58,162 bases of DNA from CAZOVK01 sp964583165 (GTDB lineage: Bacteria > Bacillota > Clostridia > Lachnospirales > WRAX01). The number at the start of each line of letters is the position of its first letter. Positions within the stretch are counted from its first letter, which is position 1. Positions 25,538 to 35,105 of the stretch are shown here, piece by piece. The stretch spans positions 1 to 58,162 of the forward strand of contig CAZOVK010000006.1 in assembly GCA_964583165.1 (NCBI GenBank), written 5' to 3'. The notes below the pieces were generated by a model. That model saw nothing but the letters and a program-made list of their open reading frames with translations, was not told the DNA's origin and ran no database searches. A program made the translations under genes and the position numbers.

Positions 25538-27775
25538 CTACACGCCGCACTCTGCAAAGAGTTTGCTCTCAAACTGTTCGGCGGGCATGGGGGAGGCGTA
25601 GAGATAACCCTGCGCCGTGTCGCATTCAAGCCGTTTGAGCAAATCGGCCTGATGCTCTGTTTCTACACCTTCAGTGACGACAGCCATGTTCAGCCCCTTT
25701 GCGAGCGCGATAATCGTAGAGAGGATAAACTCCGCCCTGTCGCTGTTCTCGGCGCGCGTGAGGAAACCGCGGTCAATCTTTAGTACATCAACGCATAAAT
25801 CTTTGAGCATGTTCAAAGACGAATAACCACTGCCGAAGTCGTCAATACAGATGAGCAACCCGCGTTCGTGCAGGCTCGTGGTAATCTGAATCAAATCAGA
25901 GATGTTGTCGTGTATAATCGTTTCTAACAATTCCAACTCAATCAGATTCGGCGGCAGGTTATATTTAGCGATAATCGAACTGATGCGCTCACAATAGTCC
26001 TTACCATAAACAAGCGGCTTAGACTGGTTAACAGAAATAGGCACGGGTGTTATACCCATATCGAGCCACTTGCGCTGCAATTTGCAGACTTCCTCCAGAA
26101 CATACAAATCAATATTGACAATAAAGCCGTTTTTCTCAAACACGGGTACAAACGCGCTCGGTGGTTCTACATGCCCGCCGTGAATCCAACGTATAAGGGC
26201 TTCCGCGCCTTCCATTTTGCCTGTGCTTAGGTGATACTTGGGCTGTAAGAACACCTTAAATTCGTTGTTCAACAACGCGTCGTGCATGACGTTCTCGATG
26301 TTTTTAATACGCACGGCATCATTGCGCATGGTATCGTCATAAAACGCCAACTTACGTTCAGAAGCTTGAACTTTCGCGCTACGATGTGCCATGTTCGCGC
26401 GGTCCATCATCTTGTCTATATCTGTTTCGTCAGCGGGTATTATATAAACACCTGTTGTGAAGTTAACGGAATACGCCTTGCCATTTGATGTCATTAGAGC
26501 TTTGAATTGGTCAAAGAAACGCCGCCCAATCTCAATCAATTCATCCCTAGATTCAGCGCGTATCATCATGATAAAGTCGTCACTGCCAATTCTGCCATAG
26601 ATATCGCCGTCGTTAAGTACGTTCCCAATAACGCGGCTTATATCCGCTAGTATATCATCACCTTCAGAAAAGCCGTACAAATCATTGATGAGTTTGAAGT
26701 TATCGACATCAAGCCGCAACATGTACAAGTTTCTGTGACCGTGTTCTTTCAGAATATTAGCCGCCAGTTGTTTGAACTTGTTCAGGTTATTACTACCCGT
26801 TATCGGGTCAACAAATGCGAGATTCTCCAATACGCGTTGGTGTTTAGCGTTCTGAATGAAGATAAATGCCATGAAAATTAACAAAAGTATAGCCACGGCA
26901 ACGACACTCAAAATATTACGGCGAATCAGTCTGTCTGAATACTCCGAAATAACATACTTTGGCACAACGGACACAATATGCCAGTCATTGACACCAACCT
27001 TGCTATAGCCCGCTACTCGTGATATACCCTCACGTGTGTATTCGATATTGCCACTGATTTCGTTACATATATTGCTTTTCATTTCGGCTATATCGCTATC
27101 GCTAACGCCGTTGCGCCGCATTTCCTCGAACAGGTTGTCAAACTCATACATGCTGTTTTTGTTGTCGGCATAAACAACGGGTGTTCCGTTTTCCTTGATT
27201 ATATAAGAAAAACCCTCGCCCCCGAACATATTATTGCTGATGGCTTCTGAAAAGATTTTCATTTCGCTGGTTGCGATGATTACGCCCGCTATTTCATCTT
27301 TATAGTATAATGGTACGGCATAGACGTTAATCAAACCACCGCCGATTTTATCAACCAATCTATCAGAAATATTAGCGATACCAAGCAAGGCCTTTTCATA
27401 ATAATCACGGTCGAGAATGCTGAAAGACAAGTTGTCAGTTGTGTGTGCCTCACCGTCGGGGCCTACATATGCCATACGTTTGTATGATGAACGCTCATTC
27501 TCAAGCTGGAGAACCCTCATTATATAATCCTGATTAAACTCATAACTTTGACCGATTATATTAGCAACGGCTTGAAGCTTATCCAGTTCTAAATTGACTT
27601 TATCCCTGATGATACTGGCGTTTTGTAATGCGACTTCGCTTAAATATTGCTTATTCTGTTGACTTACGTCGTCTGTCGTACTTTGGATAAAGGAAATGCC
27701 AATCAAAACTAGAGCTAATATGATAAACGCAGCAATGATGTATCGAGCGGTTTCGGGCGAGAGAATTTTTTTCAT
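25538..27775 (-). CDS. Membrane dCACHE-GGDEF-EAL protein, cyclic di-GMP turnover
   Basis: 745 residues. Membrane segment 1 (about 12-30), a dCACHE-type extracytoplasmic sensor (about 35-280), membrane segment 2 (about 288-308), then GGDEF (about 318-475) and EAL (about 490-745). The GGDEF signature is degenerate, GSDDF near residue 397, so diguanylate cyclase activity is doubtful. The EAL domain has EALIRW near 525, ELLETIIHD, DDFGSGYSS and EGVET, so it should hydrolyse cyclic di-GMP. AAGGAG precedes the ATG. The signal is unknown; small-molecule binding is inferred from the domain. Confidence 0.93.
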   Translation of the reverse strand: MKKILSPETARYIIAAFIILALVLIGISFIQSTTDDVSQQNKQYLSEVALQNASIIRDKVNLELDKLQAVANIIGQSYEFNQDYIMRVLQLENERSSYKRMAYVGPDGEAHTTDNLSFSILDRDYYEKALLGIANISDRLVDKIGGGLINVYAVPLYYKDEIAGVIIATSEMKIFSEAISNNMFGGEGFSYIIKENGTPVVYADNKNSMYEFDNLFEEMRRNGVSDSDIAEMKSNICNEISGNIEYTREGISRVAGYSKVGVNDWHIVSVVPKYVISEYSDRLIRRNILSVVAVAILLLIFMAFIFIQNAKHQRVLENLAFVDPITGSNNLNKFKQLAANILKEHGHRNLYMLRLDVDNFKLINDLYGFSEGDDILADISRVIGNVLNDGDIYGRIGSDDFIMMIRAESRDELIEIGRRFFDQFKALMTSNGKAYSVNFTTGVYIIPADETDIDKMMDRANMAHRSAKVQASERKLAFYDDTMRNDAVRIKNIENVMHDALLNNEFKVFLQPKYHLSTGKMEGAEALIRWIHGGHVEPPSAFVPVFEKNGFIVNIDLYVLEEVCKLQRKWLDMGITPVPISVNQSKPLVYGKDYCERISSIIAKYNLPPNLIELELLETIIHDNISDLIQITTSLHERGLLICIDDFGSGYSSLNMLKDLCVDVLKIDRGFLTRAENSDRAEFILSTIIALAKGLNMAVVTEGVETEHQADLLKRLECDTAQGYLYASPMPAEQFESKLFAECGV

Positions 27776-27866
27776 ATGGGCATTGCTCCTTCAATAGTAC
27801 ACCAAGATAATTATACCATACAATATTAGCACAATATTTGGAAGCTGTCAAACGCAGATGGTTCGA

Positions 27867-27898
27867 TTGATTATAGCCTTTTAGTGTGTTATAATCAA
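27867..27898 (+). promoter_or_regulatory. Promoter with inverted repeat across -35 and -10
   Basis: TTGATT (27867-27872), 17 bases, TATAAT (27890-27895). TTGATTATA (27867-27875) and TATAATCAA (27890-27898) form a perfect 9-base inverted repeat spanning both elements, so a repressor could sit on the promoter. It serves the unknown membrane protein that starts at 27924. Confidence 0.65.
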
Positions 27899-27923
27899 GG
27901 AAACCAGAATGCGGAGGAACGCA

Positions 27924-29141
27924 ATGAAACAAATCACTAATTTTGTCGGGGTTATCGGTGCGCTGTTGATTGTAACTTGGTTCACAAACTCGGGCTGGCT
28001 CTATTATTTTCGCCCTCTAGAACTCAAAACGGTCGGCGACTTCAAGGATGGGACGCGTGTTTCGCTTGTATCTGACCTTACCGATACGGGTTTGTGTAGT
28101 GTTGACAAGAGCGGCAAAACGGACGGTTATTTCTATTCTGCAAGGCTCGACGGTAAGTACATACTCATCGAAACAGGTAGTGAGTTCGATAATCTTAAAA
28201 GCGTTTCTGTTATGGGCAGGGTCAAAACATTCACGAGTGAGTCAACGGCGGGTCAAGCATATGACAAGCTTTCCGGGCAATCGGGGGATTATATCAAGCT
28301 TGTGTTGGTGACAGATAACAATCAAGTTGTGTTGGTGAACATGCTGGCGCCGGCTTTAGCTGTGTTGTTCTTTGTCGTTTCGCTTACTCTATTCAAAATA
28401 GCGAAACGCAAGAAAAACGCCGATATTGAGCATATGAAAACGGGCGAGAACGATTTTAGGTTCACGTTTCTCGAAATGATTGTTGAGCGCGACAGAGTTC
28501 AGCGCAATAAAAGCTTTATGGTATATGCTCTACTGGGCGTGGCGTTGTTGCTTGGGACGGTTTATGGGGTTTTGGTTGAGATTATGGGCTTGACGTTTAT
28601 CTGCTTGGGTCTATTGGCGGTAATTGCCATTGCCTTTTTGATTGGCAGTAAAGCAAAACCCGATACGGCTAAAGCCTACCCGCGGATATTCGCGTGGACG
28701 CCTGTAGAACAGCGGGAAGTATTCCGTCAACAGTTAGAATCAGAGATTTTGGAGCAAAAGGCTCTGTTCAGCGATAAATACGCAAACCATTTGTATCCGT
28801 CGGGGCTCGTTGTTTTTGACATCAAAGCGGAGGGTCTGGCGCAACATATATTCGCCTGTCCGACAGCTCCTATGTTACGCGCGATTCAGTATACACACAC
28901 GACACGTGTTAAGGGTGGCTCGTTTGAAACATATTGTGTAGAAATCTATCTAGCCGGGGATAATAAGCCCTTTATAACACTGTTTAAGTACCCAGAAATG
29001 GCAGAAGCTATGATGGTAGCGCTGAACGCCCACTTTGGTATATCGGTTGAAGCCGATGAAGAGTTGGACAAGCTCATCAAGAACGACTACAAAGAATTTG
29101 AAAGCCGATGCTTATTGAGAAAACAAGGCGCGGCGATTTAG
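27924..29141 (+). CDS. Unrecognised membrane protein
   Basis: 405 residues from the ATG at 27924 (GGAGG upstream; the ATG at 27909 overlaps that site). Membrane segments at about 5-24, 136-157 and a pair at about 194-237, with an outer or inner beta-rich domain between the first two (FKDGTRVSLVSDLTDTG) and a C-terminal soluble domain (about 250-405). No motif that I recognise. The 3' end is followed 12 bases later by the TauE gene, implying an operon. Confidence 0.6.
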   Translation: MKQITNFVGVIGALLIVTWFTNSGWLYYFRPLELKTVGDFKDGTRVSLVSDLTDTGLCSVDKSGKTDGYFYSARLDGKYILIETGSEFDNLKSVSVMGRVKTFTSESTAGQAYDKLSGQSGDYIKLVLVTDNNQVVLVNMLAPALAVLFFVVSLTLFKIAKRKKNADIEHMKTGENDFRFTFLEMIVERDRVQRNKSFMVYALLGVALLLGTVYGVLVEIMGLTFICLGLLAVIAIAFLIGSKAKPDTAKAYPRIFAWTPVEQREVFRQQLESEILEQKALFSDKYANHLYPSGLVVFDIKAEGLAQHIFACPTAPMLRAIQYTHTTRVKGGSFETYCVEIYLAGDNKPFITLFKYPEMAEAMMVALNAHFGISVEADEELDKLIKNDYKEFESRCLLRKQGAAI

Positions 29142-29153
29142 AGAAAGGACATC

Positions 29154-29957
29154 ATGCAAGGAATTACTTTAATCATTGTCTATATGGCGATAACGCTCTT
29201 CGCTACTACAATCGGCGCAACAACGGGGTTGGGTGGCGGCGTTATCATTAAACCGTTTTTCGATATGCTGAATTTTCATTCAAGCGCTGAGATTGGCTTT
29301 TTCTCGTCCAGTTGTGTGTTGCTTATGACGATTGTGTCTATATCTAAGCAAATGAAAAACCGCGACGGGATTGCATTTGATGTGAAAACGGCACTGTTTA
29401 TCTCGGCGGGCTCTGTCGCTGGTGGAGTGCTCGGTGAAAATGTGTTCAGTAGCTTTTTGAGATACGCGAATAACAACGCGACTGTGAAAACCGTTCAAAA
29501 CGCGGTTCTTCTTGTCATGCTCGTTATCATCTGCGCCTATACACTCAACAAACACCGCATACGCGCACTGAATAAGCGTGGGCGGGTTATTGAGGTGTTG
29601 ACAGGCTTCGTGCTTGGGGCTGTTTCTGTCTTTTTGGGTATCGGTGGCGGTCCTCTTAATATTGCTGTGTTGACATTTGTTTTTGGGTTCGAGATGAAAG
29701 CGGCTGTCATTTACTCAATTGTGACGATTTTCTTTTCACAGGTGTCTAAGCTGTCGATTTTACTGATAAACGGCACGTTCTTCACCTATGACCTGATGAT
29801 ATGCTTGAGTTTATTACCCGCGGCGGCGGTCGGTGGCTTTATCGGCAGTGCCATAAACAGGCGGCTCACGGGCAAACAGATAGAACAGGTCTATTTGATT
29901 TTAATGGCGGGGTTGATAGTTATTTGTATAACCAATCTTTTCAGTCAAACAAGCTAA
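29154..29957 (+). CDS. TauE/SafE family permease
   Basis: 267 residues and about eight hydrophobic segments. The duplicated TauE/SafE motifs are visible: GATTGLGGGVIIKPFFD near residue 20 and GFVLGAVSVFLGIGGGPLNI near 145. This family exports or imports sulfite, sulfoacetate and related organic anions; the substrate is unknown. It has AAAGGAC before the ATG and overlaps the convergent radical SAM gene by 17 bases. Confidence 0.9.
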   Translation: MQGITLIIVYMAITLFATTIGATTGLGGGVIIKPFFDMLNFHSSAEIGFFSSSCVLLMTIVSISKQMKNRDGIAFDVKTALFISAGSVAGGVLGENVFSSFLRYANNNATVKTVQNAVLLVMLVIICAYTLNKHRIRALNKRGRVIEVLTGFVLGAVSVFLGIGGGPLNIAVLTFVFGFEMKAAVIYSIVTIFFSQVSKLSILLINGTFFTYDLMICLSLLPAAAVGGFIGSAINRRLTGKQIEQVYLILMAGLIVICITNLFSQTS

Positions 29958-30825
29958 TCTGTTCAATGCCATAACCCTTGCGGCTCAACTTTATGATGTC
30001 TTGCATGTTATAGACAATACCGAATCTGTCGCATTCTTGCGTAAAGACCCTCCAGAGATGGTCGCGGTTTGGGCTTTTACAGCTATAATCATTGCCATAT
30101 GTTTTGATATATCGCTGTTTAAGCCCCGGGAAGCTCTCTTCCAGACGCTCATAGAAATAATCGCGCTGGTTCGTCCGAAGGGTAACGCCAAAGCTTGGGT
30201 AGATATACCTTGCCCCACATTCGGCGGCGCGTCTGATGATTGACACCACATTTTCTTCCGTATCATTGATAAACGGCAATAACGGCATGAGCAAAATTCC
30301 GCAGTTTATGCCGCTTTCGCTCAGTTTATTTAGCGCGTCAAAACGCTCACTGCTTTTGGAAACATGAGGCTCAATAATGCGGTCGAGTTCGTCATCAGTG
30401 GCAGTAATCGTTATCTGTGCGAGCACAGGTGAATGCCGCTTGATACTCGATAGTATGTCGATATCGCGCGTTATCATGGCAGATTTGGTGGTTATCACCA
30501 ACCCAAACCCATATCTGTCAATGAGCTTGAGTGCCCCACGCGTAAGTTCATACTTGCGCTCAAAGGGGTTATATGGGTCAGACATCGAGCCTGTGCCGAC
30601 AATCCCTTTCACCTTTTTACGCCGCAATTCATCTTCAATCATCTTTAGCGAGTCGGCCTTGGCGCGGACGGTGTCGAAGTCGTCAACACGATAACACTCA
30701 CTGCGGCTGTCACAATAAATACAGCCATGACAACAGCCCCTATATATATTCATATTAAAGTTGACGCCAAACCACCCGTCAAACTTGACCGATGATACAA
30801 TGGTCTTCGCCTGAATAAACTCCAT
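29941..30825 (-). CDS. Radical SAM protein, SPL family
   Basis: 294 residues. The radical SAM cluster motif is CxxxCxxC, C31, C35 and C38 in RGCCHGCIYC, with an extra C32. The arrangement of the core barrel, including IVGTGSMSDPYNPFE and VITTKSAMITRDI, fits spore photoproduct lyase-like proteins (Rv2578c type), a group without a proven substrate. It is not the spore photoproduct lyase proper on length alone. I start at the ATG at 30825, with GAGGTGG upstream. Confidence 0.85.
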   Translation of the reverse strand: MEFIQAKTIVSSVKFDGWFGVNFNMNIYRGCCHGCIYCDSRSECYRVDDFDTVRAKADSLKMIEDELRRKKVKGIVGTGSMSDPYNPFERKYELTRGALKLIDRYGFGLVITTKSAMITRDIDILSSIKRHSPVLAQITITATDDELDRIIEPHVSKSSERFDALNKLSESGINCGILLMPLLPFINDTEENVVSIIRRAAECGARYIYPSFGVTLRTNQRDYFYERLEESFPGLKQRYIKTYGNDYSCKSPNRDHLWRVFTQECDRFGIVYNMQDIIKLSRKGYGIEQISLFD

Positions 30826-30903
30826 AATCCACCTCACTTAATAATTATAACATAACCAAAACCCATAAGAAAGTATAACTAAGAACACGCCAACTTCGGG
30901 TAG

Positions 30904-30932
30904 TGTACATAATGTATTAATTGGTGTATAAT
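30904..30932 (+). promoter_or_regulatory. Promoter of the epimerase gene
   Basis: TGTACA (30904-30909), 17 bases, TATAAT (30927-30932). The gene starts at GTG 30958 behind GGGGGG. The gap from the preceding divergent gene is 132 bases and shows nothing else. Confidence 0.6.
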
Positions 30933-30957
30933 AACAGAAAAGCATGGGGGGATAAAC

Positions 30958-31932
30958 GTGGTTTTTGAAAAAGGGGCGCGGTTTCTTGTTACGGGCGGCG
31001 CAGGATTTATTGGGTCGAATATCTGTGAAACTATACTGGAAATGGGGCTCTTCGTGCGCTGTATGGATAATTTCAGTACAGGCTATAAGAAAAACATTGA
31101 GCCGTTTTTAGGCAATCCGAATTTTGAATTGATTAAAGCGGATATTAGGGATTTTGACGCATGTATGAAGGCCTGCGAGGGCATTGATTTTGTGTTGCAT
31201 CAAGCGGCGTGGGGTAGTGTCCCGCGTAGTATTGAGGAACCGCTCACATATGAGGACATTAACACGCGTGGCACACTAAATATGATGGAAGCCGCGCGGC
31301 GGGCAGGCGTGAAGAAATTCGTCTATGCGTCCAGCTCGGCTGTTTATGGTGATGTGGCTGAAATGCCACTTGTGGAAGACTACACAAACCCCGTGTTGTC
31401 GCCCTATGCTCATACGAAGAAGGCATGTGAGGAATACGGCATGTTGTATAAGAAGCTCTATAATCTGGACACATACGGTTTGCGCTATTTCAACGTCTTC
31501 GGCAATAACCAAGACCCAAACGGCGCATATGCCGCCGTTATCCCGCGTTTTGTGACCTTGTTATGTAACGGGATTTCGCCCGAGATTTATGGTGACGGTC
31601 ATCAATCACGCGATTTTACATATGTAAAGAATGTTGTAGACGCGAATCTTTTGGCATGTTTGGCTCACAGCTACGTGGCTGGGCAGGCATTTAATATAGG
31701 CGGCGGCGGGCGCGAGAATTTGATAGATTTGTATCACAGGATTTGCGCGATTCTCGGTACGGACATTGTGCCGAAATTTCTTGAAGAACGGCGCGGCGAC
31801 ATAAAGCACTCAAACGCCGACATCACAAAGGCGCGAGAGTTGCTCGGTTATGAGCCGCTGTTAAGTTTTGAAGAGGGCATTAGTTTGACCGTCGATTGGT
31901 ATAGAAAACGCTGCGATTTCGTCCGAGGTTAG
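30958..31932 (+). CDS. NAD-dependent sugar-nucleotide epimerase (SDR family)
   Basis: 324 residues. The extended short-chain dehydrogenase Rossmann start is TGGAGFIGSN, the catalytic motif is Y150-x3-K154 in YAHTK with SSSAVYGD upstream. It resembles UDP-GlcNAc/UDP-glucose 4-epimerases of the WbpP or GalE type, which make nucleotide sugars for surface polysaccharides. The exact sugar is undetermined. GTG start with GGGGGG upstream. Its stop interlocks with the opposite gene within four bases. Confidence 0.9.
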   Translation: MVFEKGARFLVTGGAGFIGSNICETILEMGLFVRCMDNFSTGYKKNIEPFLGNPNFELIKADIRDFDACMKACEGIDFVLHQAAWGSVPRSIEEPLTYEDINTRGTLNMMEAARRAGVKKFVYASSSAVYGDVAEMPLVEDYTNPVLSPYAHTKKACEEYGMLYKKLYNLDTYGLRYFNVFGNNQDPNGAYAAVIPRFVTLLCNGISPEIYGDGHQSRDFTYVKNVVDANLLACLAHSYVAGQAFNIGGGGRENLIDLYHRICAILGTDIVPKFLEERRGDIKHSNADITKARELLGYEPLLSFEEGISLTVDWYRKRCDFVRG

Positions 31933-32528
31933 AGCAGTTCATCAATGGGCAATTCGAACGGCTCTTTTAAAAGCGACTCGAAAGGCTCTTCTATAAGCAA
32001 CTCGCAAAGCCGTTCTACGCCGCTACATATTATGACAGGCACCGAATACTCTGATGTGATACATTTGTCTTGCACCTCCGTAACGAGTATCTCGCTACAT
32101 TGCAAATAAAACCCATGCGTGGCTGGGTGAATGTAGTCACAAAGGGCTATAACCTCCGAATTTTTGAACAAAAGCCCGTGCTTGCCGCCGTCATAATAAA
32201 AAACGGGTTCGGTGACATCGCCGGGTTGTGATTTTATAACCATCATAATATCGCTGTTATCTTCATCATTGACGAGTACATCATAATAACCTAGGACGGC
32301 GCGGCGGGAACGGTACGTCTCCAGCAAGGTGGCATAACCTTCATGAGCCTCAACATCCGTTTCCCAAGCGTTTTCTTCAGGCGTGTTGCCCATCAAACGC
32401 ATAGCCGCCGTCAAGTGAAAGTATGAACGAATGATGTCACCGTTCGCCGCTAAGTCTTCGGCTAATAACATATTCCCGCGTAATAGTACGCTTTCAAGCT
32501 CTCGTTTTTCATCTCCATAGTTTTCCAT
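31929..32528 (-). CDS. Unrecognised protein, linked to the kinase gene
   Basis: 199 residues, acidic. N-terminal helical part, then beta strands with a possible small beta barrel (EPVFYYDGGKHGLLFKN). The C-terminus carries a short imperfect repeat: EEPFESLL then KEPFELPI. No membrane segment, no catalytic motif known to me. AGGGGGG lies before the ATG. It follows the protein kinase gene by 44 bases on the same strand, so they may be cotranscribed and functionally linked. Confidence 0.6.
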   Translation of the reverse strand: MENYGDEKRELESVLLRGNMLLAEDLAANGDIIRSYFHLTAAMRLMGNTPEENAWETDVEAHEGYATLLETYRSRRAVLGYYDVLVNDEDNSDIMMVIKSQPGDVTEPVFYYDGGKHGLLFKNSEVIALCDYIHPATHGFYLQCSEILVTEVQDKCITSEYSVPVIICSGVERLCELLIEEPFESLLKEPFELPIDELL

Positions 32529-32572
32529 TCATTACCCCCCTGTATTTGCCCCTGTTTAGCTCTGTAATTCTG

Positions 32573-34198
32573 TCAGTCATCTAATAAAGCGTCACATATG
32601 CGCGACACGAACAGACCCGGCGCACAAAGCAGAATCGGCCAGAGAACCATATTGAAAATTCCTGTTCCCCAAGTGAAGAACAGCGCCAGACCGCCGTAAC
32701 CGACGATGATGTAGGCAGGGTTATAACAATGATACATATAGCTGAAATACTCAAACACATCATAAACAGCCAAATTCCCCGGCAATGCAGATTCAAGCCC
32801 ATGCGCCGCAATCATGGGCACACTCGGCGCAAGCCCGATGAGCGCAAGCCGTAGCAGGCTCCAATACCATGCGGTCTGGGGCAACATGTTTATCCCACGC
32901 AGGGCAAGCACGTTCAGAATACCCCAGAAGATTATGCTACCCACTAGCAAGAGCACCTTATAGACAGCGCTTCCCGAATGGGTGAGCGCCCACGGCGCAC
33001 CTGATGATATTGTCGCCGTGCCACCGCCAGTCTTTGGCTTAGGCTGTGTGGGTGTTGGGGTGGTTGGTTTAGGCGGCGTGGGTTTGGGCGGGTAGGGGGC
33101 TTGAGTTATCGGTTGTTTGGGCGGTTGCTTTGTAGTCGGCGTAGAAGTCGATTTGGTACCCAAAATGCGCCCCATCTTGCGCTCTATAGCACACCATGGG
33201 CATTCGGTATTGCCGTTCCAATATTGGTGATTGAGGTTGGACGGGCACTGTTTCAGCGAGCCATCCAGTTCTTCGAGCGCGTCATACCATTCAACGGCAG
33301 ACGGGCGCATGGAGGGGTTCAACCCACCTTGTGAGGGTGAGAACGCGCGGATAAAAAGCCGCTTTATCTTTTCGGGCAAGATGCCGAGATAGGGGGCGTA
33401 TTTCGGAACGTCAACCCTTTCAGCGCTCTTGACAAACGGGAAATAAGCGTTAATGATGTTGGGCACAAGCCCGAATTGTGAAGCCGAACCGCCGCCCGGT
33501 ACAGTACAGGCGTATGGGTGTGAACCGTTCATGAGCAATGCAAACACGTGAACGGCGAGCGCGAACAAGTCCGTTTCTATGGAAAAGGTCTTACGCGTCG
33601 TAGTCCGCAGGTTTACGCCTTCTTTCATAAGCTTGTGAATTTCAGACGGTACATACGGCGGCATACAGACGTTACAGCGGTAGGTTGTGCCGTTTGGCGC
33701 TTTAATATGGTAAGAATCGGTATCGACAAGCGTCACAATCGCCTTAGCGTCAACGCAGATATTGGCTGGGTTCAAATCTCCGATACAGTGCCCTAGCGTA
33801 TGAACACTATTCACAGCCGCGCAGAGGTTTTGGGCGGCTTGTATATACCACTTCCACGGGTGGTCATTGCGGCTGTCATAAGAATAGAGGATGTTTATCT
33901 TCGCGGCGTTGTCGACGCGCTTCATCAGAAAACCAATGAACTTGTTGTTAGCGTCAAAAATAAGAGAAACGGGCCATGCCACCTGTCCGTTTAATGCCCA
34001 GTCCTTCTTACCCGCCGGGACGCTCGAAATCATCGTGTTCAGTTTGTTGAGTTGTGTTTGTGTGCGTAAGTCTGGGCGATAGACCTTAGCGACTAAATCG
34101 GAGCGTTCGTTTAGTTTATAGATACTGCCCTCACCGCCGCCCGCGAACGGCTTGGCGGCAAGCTCGTAATAACGCCCGCTCGAATCCTTTACACGCAT
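32573..34198 (-). CDS. Membrane-anchored protein kinase with zinc ribbon
   Basis: 541 residues. A protein kinase fold at the N-terminus: glycine loop FAGGGEGSIYKL, VAKVY with K38, catalytic HCIGDLNPAN (D141, N146) and a DTD motif (159-161) in place of DFG. Then a zinc-ribbon-like C-x-H/C-x2-C segment ending CPWC near residue 346, a Pro/Thr/Lys-rich linker with PPKP repeats (about 360-390), and three or four membrane segments (about 410-530). It resembles the kinase of TerY-P-type signalling sets, but no partner of that set is nearby. Substrates unknown. AGGGGG precedes the ATG. Confidence 0.8.
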   Translation of the reverse strand: MRVKDSSGRYYELAAKPFAGGGEGSIYKLNERSDLVAKVYRPDLRTQTQLNKLNTMISSVPAGKKDWALNGQVAWPVSLIFDANNKFIGFLMKRVDNAAKINILYSYDSRNDHPWKWYIQAAQNLCAAVNSVHTLGHCIGDLNPANICVDAKAIVTLVDTDSYHIKAPNGTTYRCNVCMPPYVPSEIHKLMKEGVNLRTTTRKTFSIETDLFALAVHVFALLMNGSHPYACTVPGGGSASQFGLVPNIINAYFPFVKSAERVDVPKYAPYLGILPEKIKRLFIRAFSPSQGGLNPSMRPSAVEWYDALEELDGSLKQCPSNLNHQYWNGNTECPWCAIERKMGRILGTKSTSTPTTKQPPKQPITQAPYPPKPTPPKPTTPTPTQPKPKTGGGTATISSGAPWALTHSGSAVYKVLLLVGSIIFWGILNVLALRGINMLPQTAWYWSLLRLALIGLAPSVPMIAAHGLESALPGNLAVYDVFEYFSYMYHCYNPAYIIVGYGGLALFFTWGTGIFNMVLWPILLCAPGLFVSRICDALLDD

Positions 34199-34319
34199 TT
34201 AGTGTCCCCCTATAGAGCTTTTGCTTTCTTAATAGTAAGTTTAACACCAATGAAAACTATGTCAAGCAAAACCATTGATAAATGTGTTACAAAAAAACAA
34301 CATAAACAGAAGCTATATA

Positions 34320-34348
34320 TTGCACATCGACAAAACTTGTGTTAAACT
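34320..34348 (+). promoter_or_regulatory. Promoter giving a possibly leaderless methyltransferase transcript
   Basis: TTGCAC (34320-34325), 17 bases, TAAACT (34343-34348). The predicted transcript start is near 34355, exactly the A of the ATG, and no ribosome site precedes it. Inferred. The rest of the gap 34199-34354 holds the kinase ribosome site and its promoter, which I cannot place. Confidence 0.45.
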
Positions 34349-34354
34349 TGAGCC

Positions 34355-35089
34355 ATGGAAAATTTTACCTTCAAGCTACGCGCTTACAAGACCGAATATG
34401 AATATTCTTATACAACGGGCATCTACCCGACAATGGAGTTGCTCATGCGCTGTTTTGAGGACGCGCGGGCGGTTTTTGTGCACTCAAAATTGAGGGATTC
34501 AGACAAGCTTAACGATGTGATTAACGGGCGCATACCCATTATCTTTGACGACAAAACCTTTGCGCGTTTGGGCATTAACGACAACAGCTACTGCCTTGGC
34601 GTTTTTGTCAAGCGCGAACAGGCGCTGACCGCCACACGCCCCCATGTTGTTCTTGTGAGCCCGTCTGATATGGGCAATCTCGGCACCATTATTCGAACGG
34701 TTGTGGGCTTGGGGTATCATGACATTGCGATAATCAAGCCCGCCGCTGATGTGTTCCACCCGAAAACAGTACGGGCTACTATGGGCGCGTTGTTTCATTT
34801 GAATGTGTGCCAATATGACAGTTTTGATGGATATCAAGCGGCTTACCCGTCGCATGAACTGTTTCCGTTTATGCTGGACGCGGCGGTTACGCTCGATACG
34901 TCAAATACGCCTGAATGCCGCCTGTTCTCGCTCATCTTCGGCAATGAAGCCTCGGGGCTGCCGCCCGTGTTTCAACATATCGGCAAACCTGTTAAACTGG
35001 CCCAAAGCGCCGCCGTAGATTCGTTAAATCTCTCAATAGCCACAGGCATTGGCGCGTATTTGTTCGCCGCGAAGAATCGTTTGCTTTAG
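34355..35089 (+). CDS. SpoU/TrmH family RNA methyltransferase
   Basis: 244 residues. 2'-O-ribose methyltransferase of the knotted SPOUT class using S-adenosylmethionine. Motif 1 is in DMGNLGTIIRTVVGLG, motif 2 LIFGNEASGLP, motif 3 VDSLNLSIATGIGAYLF. The N-terminal domain resembles the accessory L30e-like region of rRNA methyltransferases. Which rRNA or tRNA nucleotide is modified cannot be told. It is followed 16 bases later by a cupin gene. Confidence 0.92.
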   Translation: MENFTFKLRAYKTEYEYSYTTGIYPTMELLMRCFEDARAVFVHSKLRDSDKLNDVINGRIPIIFDDKTFARLGINDNSYCLGVFVKREQALTATRPHVVLVSPSDMGNLGTIIRTVVGLGYHDIAIIKPAADVFHPKTVRATMGALFHLNVCQYDSFDGYQAAYPSHELFPFMLDAAVTLDTSNTPECRLFSLIFGNEASGLPPVFQHIGKPVKLAQSAAVDSLNLSIATGIGAYLFAAKNRLL

Positions 35090-35105
35090 CAGAAAAGGGG
35101 TTCTC

